Shown here piece by piece: positions 39,852 to 53,428 of a DNA stretch of 64,000 nt. Every line of letters starts with the position of its first letter. Within the stretch, counting starts at the first letter, position 1. The notes under the pieces were generated by a model that saw only the letters and a program-made list of their open reading frames with translations, had not been told where the DNA came from and did no database searches. The translations under genes and the position numbers were made by a program. Origin of the DNA: Pisolithus tinctorius (Eukaryota > Basidiomycota > Agaricomycetes > Boletales > Pisolithaceae); assembly GCA_024663395.1 (NCBI GenBank), contig JANFAH010000003.1:4278001-4342000 (forward strand), read 5' to 3'.

Positions 39852-41793
39852 GTGTCGCTTCTTTTGGGCTGTTACCAGTCCATTTTTATTGTTTATTATG
39901 GAGAGTTTGGTGTAGGCAACCTTAACAGGCTCTTTGTCACTTCGACAACATTCCAGATGACATTACTCAGTTTCCTGATGTGGCTGCAACTGTATCAAAA
40001 TTATGTCACTAGAGTCGAGCAACAAGAGCTCCTTGCTGCATTCACTGCCCTCAGACAACACTGTCTTGTTGTTCGTCATCTACCTCCTCCTCCTCATTAT
40101 TTACATTTTTACATTCCCAATCTTGATGAGGAACCTGACTTAGATCCCATACCCCCTTATACCAAAGAGGAAGCTGCAGATCCTCCACCTCCTCAATGGG
40201 TTCCTACTCCTCTTCCCAAGGAAGTAGAAGAGATGAATGCAGCTCTCACTGAGGCTCACCTCATCGCTGAGAACCATGATCTCACAGTCAACCCCAGCCT
40301 CACTGAGTTCAATCTTCTCTAATCGTTTGTCTTCGACTCTATTTATTATGGGAACTAATTTCTTCAAAAAGACATGTCTCTTGTTGTTGCAAAGCATACC
40401 AAAACTCAAGTTGCAGAACATCAGGATGGAATGTATGAGGATGGTAAATGGAGGAAGTATTTTGTAAAGGAGACAATTGAGTATATAGAGGGTTTATATG
40501 TGTGGGATTGTGCTGACTGGTGTTATGCAGTTCCATCCTCAATGTCCTACTTTAAGAGGCCCAACTCTACTGCCCTTGTACCGCTTTCCGTCATCAAGAC
40601 CTCCTGGGAAGTCATGCCACCTTTCCCTGGCATTGACTCTCCCTTCTTCTGTCCTGGACTTCATGTTGCTGCTCATGGCTACTTCACTGACTTCTACCCA
40701 AAACTTTCCTATCTCTCTTCTCCACATGCCATCGCTAACTTCAATGGTTGCGATTTACCCAGCATTACTTATGAAGATCCTGTGCTCTTCACTGTCCTTG
40801 CTTTTACCATCATGCATGATACCTTTGTCTATATCTACTACAATGCCCACATCCTCTACTGCCTGGAGTTCTGCAGGCTCATCCTGCCTCTTTGGGTTTG
40901 GCACAAACATCTTGAGTGCCATTTCAGGGGAGTTTGGCTTGATGGCTCCACTGACATCCATTGTGTCCCAAGGTGGTACCATGAAAGACGAAGAACCAGA
41001 GATGTTTTTGACTCCAACTTATTGGAGTTCATCACAGAACTTAAGAGAGAGGCTGATTTGGGTACCAGGATCAGATATGAGGAATCTCGTTGACATCTTG
41101 GATACATTGACAGATCTGGTATGAGAAGATTTGCTTACCAGCCCTCAACTGAGGACATTCTTTGTGACCTCAAATGTACCATTTCACAAGGTACTTTCGA
41201 CTATTTCATGGAACCTAGACACCACAAGTTACCTTGCACAGCTCTTGCCTGAGCTTGCCAGTCTCAAGCCATTAATGCACAATTATCCTCTTCCTGGTAC
41301 AATGGACATACCATATGCATCTGGAGGCCAGTACCATGAGGGGCTTGATGAATGTGTCATCGACAAATCTTATAATATTTTTGAAATCATTGTAAAATCT
41401 AATTGTCCTGGTTTTCACGAAACAAAATGTTTTCCAATTCCTTATAGTTGCAAGAATTACTTTCTTGGCTTCACTGGCGAAGAACCATTACATGATTCTC
41501 ACTGGAGTTTCTTTGGGTATCATTATTTTGAACCCTTAGATTTTGAAAGCCTCAAACGCAACAACTCTTGCATCCCTTTAAGGCGATTCGCTGAGAGAGG
41601 AATTGTTCTTATGAAAACCTGGCACAATCCTTGTCTACACATTCCCAAACCTTGTCATTGTCAACCTTCAAAATCTGCTAGAGCATCTGCTCACAGAAAC
41701 ACCAATAAACCACACCTTTTGAATCCACCTTCCCATTTGACTCATCCATCCAATTCATTTTTATATGACCATCTAATCCTCAACATCTATTAG
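39852..41793 (+). pseudogene. Unknown ORF between 5' LTR and gag of the copia element
   Basis: A frame beginning before 39852 runs to TAA 40322, resumes in the same frame at ATG 40374 and runs to 41093. After one TGA it continues in homologous-looking sequence to about 41250, then moves one frame and ends at TAG 41791-41793, 1 nt before the gag ATG at 41795. With four lesions repaired it would exceed 600 codons. The content is aromatic and Cys/His-rich in places (YVWDCADWCYAVPSS, PGLHVAAHGYFTDFYP, NYPLPGTMDIPYASGG). I recognise no domain; it is not gag, protease, integrase or RT. It may be a captured cellular gene or a lineage-specific ORF. The abutting start suggests coupled translation with gag, but that is inference. 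Confidence 0.5.
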
Positions 41794-41794
41794 A

Positions 41795-44700
41795 ATGTCT
41801 GATGGACTCAGAAAACAAATCCCAAAACTCAATGGTCTTAACTATGCCTCTTGGTCAGTTCTTATGAAAGCCTATTTTCAAACTCTCAGCATTTTTGGTC
41901 ATCTTGATGGATCCAAGGTGAGACCTGCAGATGCTGCACAACAAGCAATCTGGGACATTTCTGATGCTCACACTATGGGCATCATTACTTTATATTGCAA
42001 TCCTATGATTGCAATGTCCATTGATGGAGAGGACACATCCAAAAAGAGATGGGATGCTTTGAAAAAGAAATATGGTGATCCTTCTGCCATGACTACATTC
42101 ATGGAATTCCAGTGACTCCTTCAGATCCAGATTAAACCAAAGGATGACATCATGGTCAAGATCACAGAAATTACGATGATCATGTCTGCCATATCTGGCC
42201 AAGGCATAGATCTAAATGATAAAATCAAAGCACTTATTCTTGTCCACTCTATGTCCCAAGCCTGGGATCAGGCTCCTGTCAATATTCTATCTTCAATCAC
42301 CATGGACCAACTTGGTCCTGATACTGTCATACCCAGGATGAAAGAAGGAAAGAAGTCTGGTCACATAAGTCTGGAAAGACTTAGTTACCTAAACAAGAAC
42401 CAGCTTCTACATCAGGAACTACTATTAAGCAAGAATCTAATATGCTTCTTGCACACATGAATAAGCCCCCACTCTGCAATATTTGCAGGGGCTCTCATAA
42501 TACTCAAGATCACCACAGAGGAGGTTCATCTCATGGCCAGGGTGGTCATGGCCATGGAGGTTCTTGTTGTGGACATGGAGGTTTTACTCCTTATCCACAA
42601 CAAATGCAGCAACAAGGTTCTTCCCAAAATGGTGGGAATCAGAATCAAAATTGTCATCATGGCAAAGGCAAGGGCAAAGCCTGAGCCAATGCAGTTGAAA
42701 TTGAAGGAGCTGAAGTTGTTAACTTCACCCAAATCAATGATATTCCTGAGGAAACTCAGCAATTTTATTATGAACAGGACCACTACCATGTCAGTGTGGA
42801 AATGCCTAATGCTGCAAATGATTTCAATATAACTGCTATTGAAATCAATCAAGAACCATCTCCTGAACATTCTCCTGCTGCTCCGGCACCAGTAGAGAAT
42901 GTTTATACCAACAACCTTGGAACCTTTTTAGGTTCTCATATCATCAGAGACACTCAGTCTTATGATCCTGACCTTACAACTAGAGATGTTGATATGGCCA
43001 TGGAACACGTTGGCCATTCTACAAATTATCCAATTGATGGCAGTACCAGCAAACTTGCTGAATGGTACACTGATGCCATCTCCTTCTCTTTCGTGGATGC
43101 AGTTGAGTTAGTTCAACCTCATGTCAAGATTCCCAAAATTGATTATTCTTGCCATTGTACTATATGCACTCATGCAGCCCTATCGAGTCTCTGAGTGGGT
43201 TCACCCCCATGGAAACCCATGCAATGGGAGAGTGAGAATTCTCTTCCAAGGAAGATTCCATTTCTCTCTGTTGAATTGCAGGGGGGGACACCATCATGTA
43301 ACCCTGGCCGATCCGAGAATGGAATGGGAAATTCCAATGTGGCTGGCACAGAAATGGCAGAGAATGGGAATGTTGAGACAGCAGGTGTTGTGGTTCCACA
43401 GGAACTGAGACATATTTATAAGTCTTCCCAAAGACTTCAAAAATGCACTACTGTTTCTTTAAGCGAGTTTCATGCATCCATACCTGATGTAAAACCAGAA
43501 AAACCTTTACATTTTTCTTTCATTCATTCTCATCCTGATGTAAACTATGATCCTAATGACTCTGCAATGGGTTATTACCCTGGTGAGTTCAACCATGATG
43601 CCTACAATGCCTATGACTGCTACCCCTTGGGTGTGCATGCATCTTTTAAGAACCTACCCAAAGGTGAGTCAATTTGGATGTTGGATTCTGGAGCATCACA
43701 TCATGTGACTCCATTTAAAACTGATTTCCTTACTTTTCAAGAATTTGATAGTCCTGGCTCTGCATCCACTGCAGGACTCTCTAAAGTTAAAATTCTTGGA
43801 GAAGGAACTGTGGTTATTCACCTTGAAAATGGGCAAAATCTTACTCTTCATAATGTTGCTTATAGTCCACTTTTCTCTAAGCAACTATGTTCAAGAAATG
43901 CACTCCTTAAAAACAGGTATAGGAGTACAGCAACACTCAAAAACAAAGTGATCTGAGCACCAGACAGCCAGATTGTCCTTGAAGCATCTTTAGCTTCACT
44001 GACTTCACCACTACATTGGTTTGTGGGCATACTGCTTCCACCCTCTAATGCCTATGTGGTCCTTTGCCCTCTGGTTAAGGGATTATCACTGGAAACTCTC
44101 TGGCATAATCATCTTGCACATCCAGTGAATGCTATTCTTCGTCATCTTCGCCGTTTGGGTCTTCCTGAGTTTCCTCTTCAGGGGGAGACTTCATCCTGTA
44201 AAGGTTGTGCTCAGGGGAAGTTATCTTCTGAAGCTTTTAAACCTTCCTGGAAAAGAGCTACCAAACCACTTGAACTTGTTCATACCGACCTTTTGGAACT
44301 ACTGGTTGAATCTTACTTCCAGTCTAAATATGTTCTTACTCTTCTGGATGACTACTCTTCCTTCGGCTTTTGTCTCTACCTTCATTCAAAATCCGACACC
44401 TACCATGTCTTTGCCAACTGGCTGGTCTCTTCTCAGAATCAAACTGGCTGTCACTTACAGGCACTCTGTTTGGATTGATGGGGAGAGTTTATGAGTCAAA
44501 CCTTTAAAGTGCTCCTCACTTCTCATGGAGTCACCCATCAACTTTCAATTACCAATCATCCACAACAGAATGGCTGAGCTGAATGGTTCAATCACACTAT
44601 TCTTGAAAAATCTGGTACTCTTCATCATCATGCTTGTATTCCAAAGCATTACTGGAATTTTGCCTTTGATTGTGCACTTCATGTGTATAATTGAACTCCA

Positions 44701-47192
44701 CTCAAGCAGATTCTTTTTAAGACTCCTGCTGAGTTGTTTTTAGGAAAAGTCCCAGACATTTCCTATTTCTGAACATTTGGATGCAAAGCTTTTGTATGGG
44801 TTCCAAAAGAACAATGAAAAGATAAACTGGAACCACATGTGATTGAAATGGTTTTTCTTGGTTACAAACCAAATACCAAGGGATATCATTTTCTCAATGG
44901 TCAAAAAATCGTTATCACTTGCACTGCAAAATTTGTAGAAGACTCATTTCCTTTTTGCTCAGGTAAATCAAAACAAGATACCTTTGACCCTGATTCTGAC
45001 AATGACCATTCTTCACAATCAGATTCAGATTCTGAAAGCCTCCATTCATTACCAGAACCTGATCAGTTCCAAAATGGGTCTCATCAACCCAGACCACCTA
45101 GTCCAGTTAATCCACCACAGAACCCACAGCAGGAACAAGCTGCAGACCAGCATAGAAATACAGCTCAACAAAACAGAAGAGCACCTGCTGCTGCACCTCC
45201 AGTCAACCCTCAATTAGTTGAGCACCCACACAGACCTTGGGTAGCACCTATTCAAGAACCTTGTCCTCAAAGAGAAACCAGAGTTCCAAATTGACCTGGT
45301 AATATTTATGGAGAAAGAAGACATCCTGTTGAAATTTTAAATGATCCAACTCATCTCAATAGACTTCGAGAATTGGAGAGTCAACAAAGACAAAAGGAGT
45401 TACTGGAACAAATTTGGAGAACTCAGGAACAAATTTCTTGCACTCCTTCTCTTAGACAAGAAGCAGTTTGAAGAGAACTTGAGGAAAGAAGACCACCTTC
45501 ACTTCATCTTCCTCCTCATATGATTCCTCCTGAAGTACCTCCTGAATGGACTCACAATTTACCTGCAACTCCACCATATCCCTTGACTCCACTTCCAGAA
45601 CAAGATGTCACAATGAACCCTTTTGAACTCACACTTGCTGCTCGAGTTAAAGAATCTCCAGAACACTTTAAAGATGTTCTGAAACTTTCTCCAGACCTTC
45701 AAAAGAAATGGTTTGAAGCCATGAAGGATGAATTAAAGTCAATTGAGGAAAGACAAGTATGGACTCTCATGGATCCAAAACCAAATCAAAAACCTGTAAG
45801 ATGGGTTTTCACTATCAAAAGCAATGGTCATTATAAAGCATGTCTTGTGGCTAAAGACTTCACACAAGAATTCAGAACCGACTTTGAAGATACCTTCTCT
45901 CCAGTTGCATGTTTTGAAACAGTGCAAATCCTACTTGTGTTTGCTGCCCAAAAGAATTGGGAAATGGAAGCACTGGATGTTAAAACTGCTTTCCTCTATC
46001 GAAACCTAGATGAAGAATATATATGGAACAACCAGAAGGCTTCAAAGTGAAGGGTCAAGAACACAAGGTATACCAATTACTTTGAGCCCTTTATGGCTTG
46101 AAACAAGTGGCTCTCACATGGAATAAAACCCTACATGCATCATTACTTCACATGGGTTATATTTGATCAAAAGTGGACACAGGAATTTATATTTATTCCT
46201 CAAAAGCTGGCTTTGTCATCTTTCTTGTCTATGTTGATGATGGACTTTTCATCTCCTCTGACTCTCATCTTCTAAAAGCCAAGAAACAAGAATTCATGAA
46301 GAAATGGGAATCCCATGACTTAGGAGAAGTTAAAGAATATCTGGGAATTCAAATTCACCAGAATCGATTGAAGAAAGAGATTTATCTTGATCAAACTCCC
46401 TATGTCAAAAAGGTTATCAAACATTTTAACATGGAGAATGCTTGAAATGTTCGCACTCCATTACCTTCAGGATATCAACTGGAAAAAGCTCCATCAGACT
46501 ATCAAACAAATTCCCAAATTCATTCACAGTACCAGTCAATAATTGGGTCCTTACTCTATATGGCCCTTGGTACTCATCTGGATATTGCTTTTGTGGTTAT
46601 CCACATGAGTCAATATATGTTGAATCCCACTGAGGATCATCAAAATAAAGCACTGCACATAGTTTGCTATGTTGCTTCTACTCCAAAACTTGCACTTTAT
46701 TATTCTGGACTTGAATCACAAATTTTCAGATTTGCTGATTCCAATTGGGCATCAAACAAAGACACTCGTCATTCCACAACCAGTTATGCTATGTTCCTTG
46801 GAACTTCCCTCATCTCTTGGCACTCTTGAAAACAGAAGACAATTGCTTTATCCTCTACAGAAGCTGAGTATATGGCTCTCTGTGATGCTGCACATCAAAT
46901 CAAATGGCTCTCTATGCTGTTTGAAGAACTTAAACTTAAACTTGACAAGACCGCCCTTTATTGCGATAATATGGGAGCTCACTTTATTGCTGAGAATCCT
47001 GTATCTGATGGATGGTCAAAACATATTGACATCCAATGGCACTTTGTTTGCAAATGTGTTCAAGATGGTTTATTTGGTATTGAATATATTCAGACCAATC
47101 ATCAAAAGGCCGATGGTCTTACTAAATCCTTGATGTGGCAAAAATTTGAAATGAATCACTCATCAATGGGACTAGTTAATCTCCCATTCTAG
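41795..47192 (+). pseudogene. Copia gag-pol polyprotein, decayed
   Basis: Gag starts MSDGLRKQIPKLNGLNYASW, typical of the copia gag domain, with a stop at 42113-42115 and a frame change before a zinc-knuckle-like CNICRGSHNTQDH. Protease has WMLDSGASHHVTP. The pre-integrase domain has LWHNHLAHP and CKGCAQGK. The integrase core has LVHTDLLEL, LLDDYSSFGF and a stop next to the second Asp (LD*WGEF). Reverse transcriptase has RWVFTIKSNGHYKACLVAKD, LDVKTAFLY and LVYVDDGLFIS. RNase H has FADSNWASNKD and SSTEAEYMAL. At least a dozen stops or frame changes are spread along it. A long Pro/Gln-rich linker separates integrase and RT. Confidence 0.93.
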
Positions 47193-47204
47193 AGTGAGGG
47201 GGAG

Positions 47205-47580
47205 TGTTGGAAATATCTCTATATCTTCCAGCATCTAGACTTACACATGCATCAACACATTGTATATCATGTGACTTATCTCAGTCATCATGCTCCACAA
47301 TGACATCATATCATACATCATATTCCATGCTATTCTATGTAGTTCTTTACTATACATAGTAGGTACTTTCCTTATATGCTACTGGTCTGTGCATAGTTCT
47401 ACATGTATATTTACTCAGGGATTTCTCCCTTACTCCCCATTGAACAATCTACTGTTCTATCTACTTGAGCCCCACTCAAGACTTATAAAGAACTACTATC
47501 TCAAACCTACCGCCTCAACTAGCTATAAAGGCAAGTGTTTGTCTTTATTGCTCTTCATTGTTCCTGTCCTCTGCACAATA
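47205..47580 (+). repeat. 3' LTR of the copia element
   Basis: Preceded by GAGTGAGGGGGAG, the polypurine tract; followed by CACTG. Confidence 0.92.
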
Positions 47581-48175
47581 CACTGTACCCATTTCAGGTC
47601 AGTCACACTGTGACAGGGTCCTGGCCTGTTTTTGCAGTCACAGCTCCACTTTCCACACATTTCTTTACAGATCAATAGCTACAGATGTCAATGGCCCTTT
47701 CATACTGGGAATTTAGTCTCAATGTTGGCAACTATCATGTACTACTACTTGTGTAAACAGCTGACTTGCAACTGTTAGCCCTTTTTGTGTACATGAAACC
47801 ATTTTGTGAACACAACTCACATGAATAGGTGTATGCACAAATGACTTATGTAATCACAACAGGCCAATCACTCCATGCTTTTCAGCCAGGAGAATCTGCC
47901 ACCATGATCCAGTGGCACACTGCTGGCACTACATCTGTAAAACCACTGAAATGAATGCTTAACTTGACAGCCTTACAGTTGGTTATGTGGTGTGAGATTG
48001 TGACTTGTGATTGGTGGAGATCAATGTAGTTCCTCTTGATATCTCCGAAGGGTAATAATTACAGAGATAAGATGTAGACATCATGATTATGGGGATAAGA
48101 TACAAGAATCACTCAGCTACAAGGGACAATCAAGTTGGGGCAGTGGCAGCCCTTCTATTGCAATGCTACAAATGA
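47581..48175. other. Old DNA between copia and the Plavaka-type gene, nothing recognised
   Basis: No open frame or repeat with support was seen. It is contiguous with 38581-39344 once the copia element is removed. Confidence 0.4.
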
Positions 48176-51114
48176 CTACTCAACCAGAATGTGATACATC
48201 TCTTTATCTGCAAATGTGTTTAAATAATATTGGTCATATGCCTCCATACAAGTCTCACTGCATGCATCTACCCCCAGAAGTACTGTGTTGTAGACAGGTA
48301 CCAGTTCCACAGTGTGAATAACATTGGTCAATGGGATTATGCCACTTGCACCTGTGGAAGAAGGGGGAATATGTTGAACTCTGTATAGTCCAACACTGGG
48401 ATTTTGCTCAGGCAGCCAGACAATGTGAAAATAATGGACATAAACAAGAGGGATGGGGCCAAGATAAATGGGAAGTTCCTTCTTTGTCTCCAGCATGAAT
48501 ATTGCCTGCACCTGAGCAACATCTAGGAAAAGAGTCAGTAATGTTTTCTTGGAGTTATAATGTAGGGTATATATACCAAAGTTCACATCATCATTCACAC
48601 ACTTCATCAACACTGCATTTCAGTTTCCAAGAGGGTGAGAATCTGAGGGAGGGAAGGCCTGAACAACCTGGCTTCTGCATATGTATCATGTCTGGAATGA
48701 TGAGTGCAGTTGAATGCAGAATTTATTCCATAGAGAAATCATGCCATGGGCATCCCAATGCTCGGTCAGACACCCACATGAAGCAGCAGAGATGTAGTTG
48801 GATATTACCTGTGGGAGGTCCAGGAGTTCATACATCACCTGCATTTCAGCTACCATCAATGTTGCACAGTCAGGGAGGACTGTGATGTGGAATGCAAATG
48901 CTCCACTTGATGATGAAAAGCATTTGGGGTCATTGAAGTGATTTCAAAAAGGCTGAGGTCCTCAGAACATAGTCTCTTTCTCCAGAAGAACATGATTGAT
49001 AAAAGATAATGCCAGGTCCACACCAGTAACTTCCTTGTTTTTGACCATAATTGCAGTGTCGAGTGCCAAATCTGAACTGCAGAGTAAGATGTAAAGGTCG
49101 AAGGACTGGATAGTTTCCTCATGATTGAGGAGCTCAACAACTTGATCAATGAATGTGTTGCTCCATTGGTTTGTCTGCTCAAAGGGTGTCTTGCAGTGGG
49201 TGATCAGGAGCCACTCAGTCACATCTGCTGTGTATTGGATGAGAGCACCATTCTCCTTGATGTGGCAAGCAAAGGTGTGCATAAGTTCCAGTTTTGGGAT
49301 GTTGAAGTTGTCCATGGAGCCCTTGGCTCCCCCTCAAGCCCCCACATCAAGAATGGCATGTTTAGTGGCATGGAATGCCTGCAAGGCAGCAGTCATTGAT
49401 GCGATAGATGAGTCAGTGTGGATAGGTTGTTGTGCCCTATAAATGAACTCCACCATGGAGTGAACAGCATAGACAAATAGAGGCAGAATGGTGCCATCTA
49501 ACATGGGGACAATGGTCCTCTCAATATCACGATGGTCTCTGCCCATCATCTGCTTCACATGTGAGACACCAGAAGCAAAATGCCTGATGCCAACACACTT
49601 GTGTTGAATCTTGTATCACATATCAAGCAGGTGATCACCAGCAGCTTCCTTGGACCATTTGAGAACATGGTCAAAAAGGAACTTGTGACAAGTGTGGAGA
49701 ATTTCCCCCACCAAGAAGTGTGCAGGGTCAGCAAACTTCCAGTCCCTCCAGAAAGGGTGGTGTATGCCCAGTAACTTCTCCACTTTGGCAGCCTTCTGGA
49801 AAGAGGGGATGTTCCATGCCTGGGTATGTGTGCACAAATCAACAATCTGCTGCAGCATGTAGGAGCTGGTTCATGGATTTTGGGGTACACTGTCACCAAA
49901 GTTGGAGAGTACTGCAGTGGTGATAGGGGAAGCATTTTTGGCAACACAAGCAACTAGCTGTTGCTCAGGAAGATCTGCAATATATGTGACTAGAGGGGTA
50001 AAACAGCTTCAAGTAAAGCCAGTTGGGTCTGTGAGATTGATACCATCTGATGTGACTGTCTTGAGAGAGGCAAAAACAATGTCCATACACTGGTGAAAAA
50101 GGTGTGAAGTAAGAATTTTTTGGAAATCTGGGTGAACCTCAAAGATGGGAACTGGCATGAAAGCAATGCAGCACCATGCATGAGATGATGCCTGCATCCT
50201 CACATCAGACTGGATGTTGCCAATTGTAATAAAGACCAGGTGCATTTCCAGCCCTCCAGTGTGCCTCATCACTGGGGTTTTGTCAGAGGCAATAATGATG
50301 GGAATGATGGTTGTGCCCTGAGGAAGCTGCACCTGAAAAAAAACAAAGATAAGTGACAAGGCAGTCACCAAGCATAATCTGCACATACTTGGATGTCAAA
50401 TGCACATGTTGCTGTGAAAAACTCACTATACTCCCTTTTTGGTCCTTGAAAGACCATGTGTGGGTCATAGGTCATGAAGTTTGCAAAGATGGATTGGAGA
50501 AAAGATCCTTGACAACCTCGAGGGCATCCCACCATATGAGCTGAATGGGGTGTATGGATTTATAGCCTTTGAACTCTACCATAGTCCTGTGCCATTGTGG
50601 GCCATGAGGCAAACTTGCCATCCACCCAAGCAATTGATCTGCTGATTTAAATGATGGTTTAACCCAAGTTTTGAACTAAGGATATCATTAGCAACAAAAA
50701 TCAGAGTCTTGATAGCCTTACCCATTTGAGCTTGAGAAACTGATTCATCTGTGATTGAGTGAAGTTCAATGCCAGGAACTTTGCCAGTTCCCATTCACCC
50801 TCATCTGCAAAGGGATAGTACAGTTGATTTTGAGGTCATCTTTCATGTTTGCTAGCCTTCATCTGGTCAAGGAAAGTGTCACCTCTATTGTAGATATATC
50901 CAGAGGTTGGATAATAGTGACCTGTAACATTGTTCTCCTTGAATCCATGCTGGAAGGCTGGCAGTACAGGAATGTGCTGCACTGGGATTGCATCAGTACA
51001 GGCCCCCCCTTCAGTTTTGAGGTGATTTAGTAGTGCAGCAGGTGAAGGAAATATCACCTGACATCCAGGACAATCAAAGGTGATGCTGTTACCATCATCA
51101 CTCATAGATGCCAT
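48176..51114 (-). pseudogene. Plavaka-type DDE transposase, decayed
   Basis: The start is taken as ATG 51114 (MASMSDDGNS), followed by a zinc-finger-like FDCPGCQVIFPSPAALLNH, the usual N-terminus of this basidiomycete family. Then come GDTFLDQMKA, QLPQGTTIIPIIIASDKTPV with a conserved Asp, IGNIQSDVR, YIADLPEQQLVACV, then LLGIHHPFWRDWKF, FHATKHAILDVGA, and LDLPQVISNYI. Near the C-terminus are YLGPIPLVYVHYFHIVWLP and DQYYLNTFADKEMYH. The segments are in order but spread over frames with more than ten stops or shifts; some gaps may be short introns. Plavaka elements are CACTA-like cut-and-paste transposons of Agaricomycetes. I could not find their terminal repeats here. Confidence 0.8.
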
Positions 51115-51224
51115 GATACTACAGATGAGAGGTTGGTGTTGCTTGTTACTCTGAAATTCTCTAAGTCCTTCAATTTCCAACAGAAACTCCACTACATGGC
51201 AACAATAACATATCTGGTGAGAGT

Positions 51225-52175
51225 ATGATTATGACCACTATGTCTGCTGGCACTGTACCCTCAGTCCCCCAACTGTCATCATCTCCACACTCCTTGTCTG
51301 AACCTAGTCCAAAAACTGATTTCTCACCACTGCTTGTTCATACCAACACCCTTTTTTCACCACTGTGCAAACATCCAAGCCTGAGCCACTTTGATAAAGA
51401 GAGACAAGAAGAGCTGTTGAATGCACTGCCCAGAAGGAGTGCCATATCACCAACTTCACACTCTTCCATGTCTTCCATGTCTCCTCAGGGCTCAAGTCCC
51501 TCTCTCTGGAGGCACATACTAGAGGTGCAAAGCTGAATGCATACCAAGTACCACCCATACAGAAAGCAAGCAGCCCCACCCCCCCTCGAGCTTTGCTTTG
51601 CTGCAAGAACCATTGGTCAATTGTCTCACACTGATTTGTCACTGGAAGATGTACACAAGGTAAGTTATTGTCATATGTGTGAGGCACTACTAATGAATGA
51701 AACCAAGGGACATGACTTTCTACATCATGGTTTGTCACAATTGCCTGACAACATTCTTGTCAAAGCCATACTCATGAAGCATGCATTTCAGGATTGTATA
51801 TCACAGCAGGTCTCTCAGACCTTGGTGGAGATAGAGTTTATTGAGCAGCAGAGGGATTTATTGACTGAAGTTCACACAGCAGCTTGGGAAACTCTGGCAA
51901 CTGCTGAATCGCAGTTGGCAATGTTGATGGATATTTTCGACCAATGTGACCTGCAGGATGGCAAAGATGATGTGGCATTTTACCATGCTGTATATGCTGA
52001 TGAACTTGTCACATTCACAATCACAGTAACTCAGACAGAACAGTTGAAATCTTTCATGGATGAGAGGTCACCATCCCCTGACAAGCATGTTGAGGACAAC
52101 CCTGACCATGACAATGATACTTGTGGGACACTGTTCATGGGGTTACTGTCCTCTGACAATGATGAGGCTGAATAA
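51225..52175 (+). pseudogene. Companion ORF divergent from the Plavaka-type transposase
   Basis: From ATG 51225 one frame runs to TAA 52173-52175, broken by a single TGA at 51534-51536 (between EVQS and MHTKYHPYRKQ), probably a decayed CGA. About 316 codons. The N-terminal third is Ser/Pro-rich; the C-terminal part is helical (QVSQTLVEIEFIEQQRDLLT) and ends in an acidic tail. A GTAAGT at 51661 could start a small intron, but the frame is open without splicing. It starts 110 bp from the transposase start on the other strand, so the two probably shared a bidirectional promoter. I know no family for it; a TnpA-like accessory role is speculative. Confidence 0.5.
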
Positions 52176-52496
52176 TGGTATGTCTTCACTTAATCTTCTG
52201 GCTCATGAGTGATTCAATATATTCATAGGTTGCATAGTTATATCCTTGTGAAGAATTTGTACTGAGTATTGTGAGTTTGAACTGTTTCAGTCGGCATTGC
52301 AAATTTACTCATCTGACATACTGATAGGTTGATAAGTTTATGCTTCTTTTTTGTTTTGTTACCACACTATCTGTATTCATTGGTGCTTTACTCACTGAAA
52401 TCCATCACCTTATTCCTGTTTGGTCATGCCAGATTAAGATGGATCGTGATGGATAAGTAGCCTGCAGCATCCACCATCTGCTACTCTGCTCCTCTG
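52176..52496. other. Old DNA left of Gyp3 copy E
   Basis: Its end (CTACTCTGCTCCTCTG) joins 62721 onward after removing Gyp3-E and may hold the decayed first exon of the gene at 62721-64000. CTCTG (52492-52496) is the target duplication. Confidence 0.4.
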
Positions 52497-53231
52497 TGTC
52501 AAGTCCAGGCCTACTCTGACCAACTCTGACACTAAACAAGGTCTAGAGAAGGGTTCAGAAGCAAGTCTGACAGGAAGGAACAGAACTCCAACTGGCAGAG
52601 TGGTGGCAGGAACAAAGTCCACCAAGGCAAAGGCAGAGTGGAGTGAGGGTGTTGGGTTTAGCTCATGCACTACCCCCTTGCACAATCTCAGCCCTTGTAT
52701 TTCAGAGGGAGAGTACAGATAGAGAGTTGGAGGTAACTCTGACAGACAGAAGACAGAGACAGAAGGAGTAGGAACTAAGTTGATATTCATACTGAAGAAC
52801 AGCAGAGTACAGTACATGCTTTTATACTGCTATGGAGGTACAGTAACCAGAATTGGAACTGACATATGGAGACTCGTAAAATTTCAAGTAAAACTTCCTG
52901 GACAATGAATGAAGGGTAGGTGGAGGACATATGAACAGGTAACACAGAACATCCTGAAAAGGAAACAGTCCAGGTGCTGGACCATGCAGTGTGTGCACTG
53001 TGGAGTACCTGACTGTGTGCTGTCAAGGAGAAGTCTGAAGGGTGGTCACATGACTCCTCAGAGAATGGTCTGCCTGGTCCAGTAGGTGAGCAACACAAGT
53101 CTGACAGGAGTCAGAGCAGAGATGGTTCATAATTGACAGAAGTTGGGTGGAGTTGGCACAGAGTGAGTGAACAACCAGTAGAGGAGGGTGCAGAGTGAGT
53201 AAGGACCTAGAACAAATGCACAGTTATGACA
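52497..53231 (-). repeat. 3' LTR of Gyp3 copy E (735 bp)
   Basis: Preceded in transcript order by AAGGGGGGGGGCAC, the polypurine tract. Confidence 0.92.
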
Positions 53232-53428
53232 GTGCCCCCCCCCCTTAGGGCCTGAACCCCTGAAGGCTGCAAGTACAGGACGAGATCAACATGAGTTGAT
53301 CATTTGAAATTATTTTGATGCCTCAAGGATAATGGCTTTAGCTGTGGCAGAGCTCCATTGGAGTTTGAAGTACTGCTTAAAAACACATGTTAGGGTACCA
53401 AACCTTCATATCCCATCCTCCCATCATC

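Larger units (their letters stand above)
39345..47580 (+). mobile_element. Decayed Ty1/copia retrotransposon with extra 5' ORF
   Basis: LTRs 39345-39720 and 47205-47580 (376 bp each) begin TGTTGGAAAT and end CAATA. CACTG flanks the element (39340-39344 and 47581-47585). The primer-binding site fits half-tRNA priming. A roughly 1.9-kb extra ORF lies before gag. The gag-pol order is gag, protease, integrase, reverse transcriptase, RNase H, the copia order. Many stops show it is dead. Confidence 0.93.
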
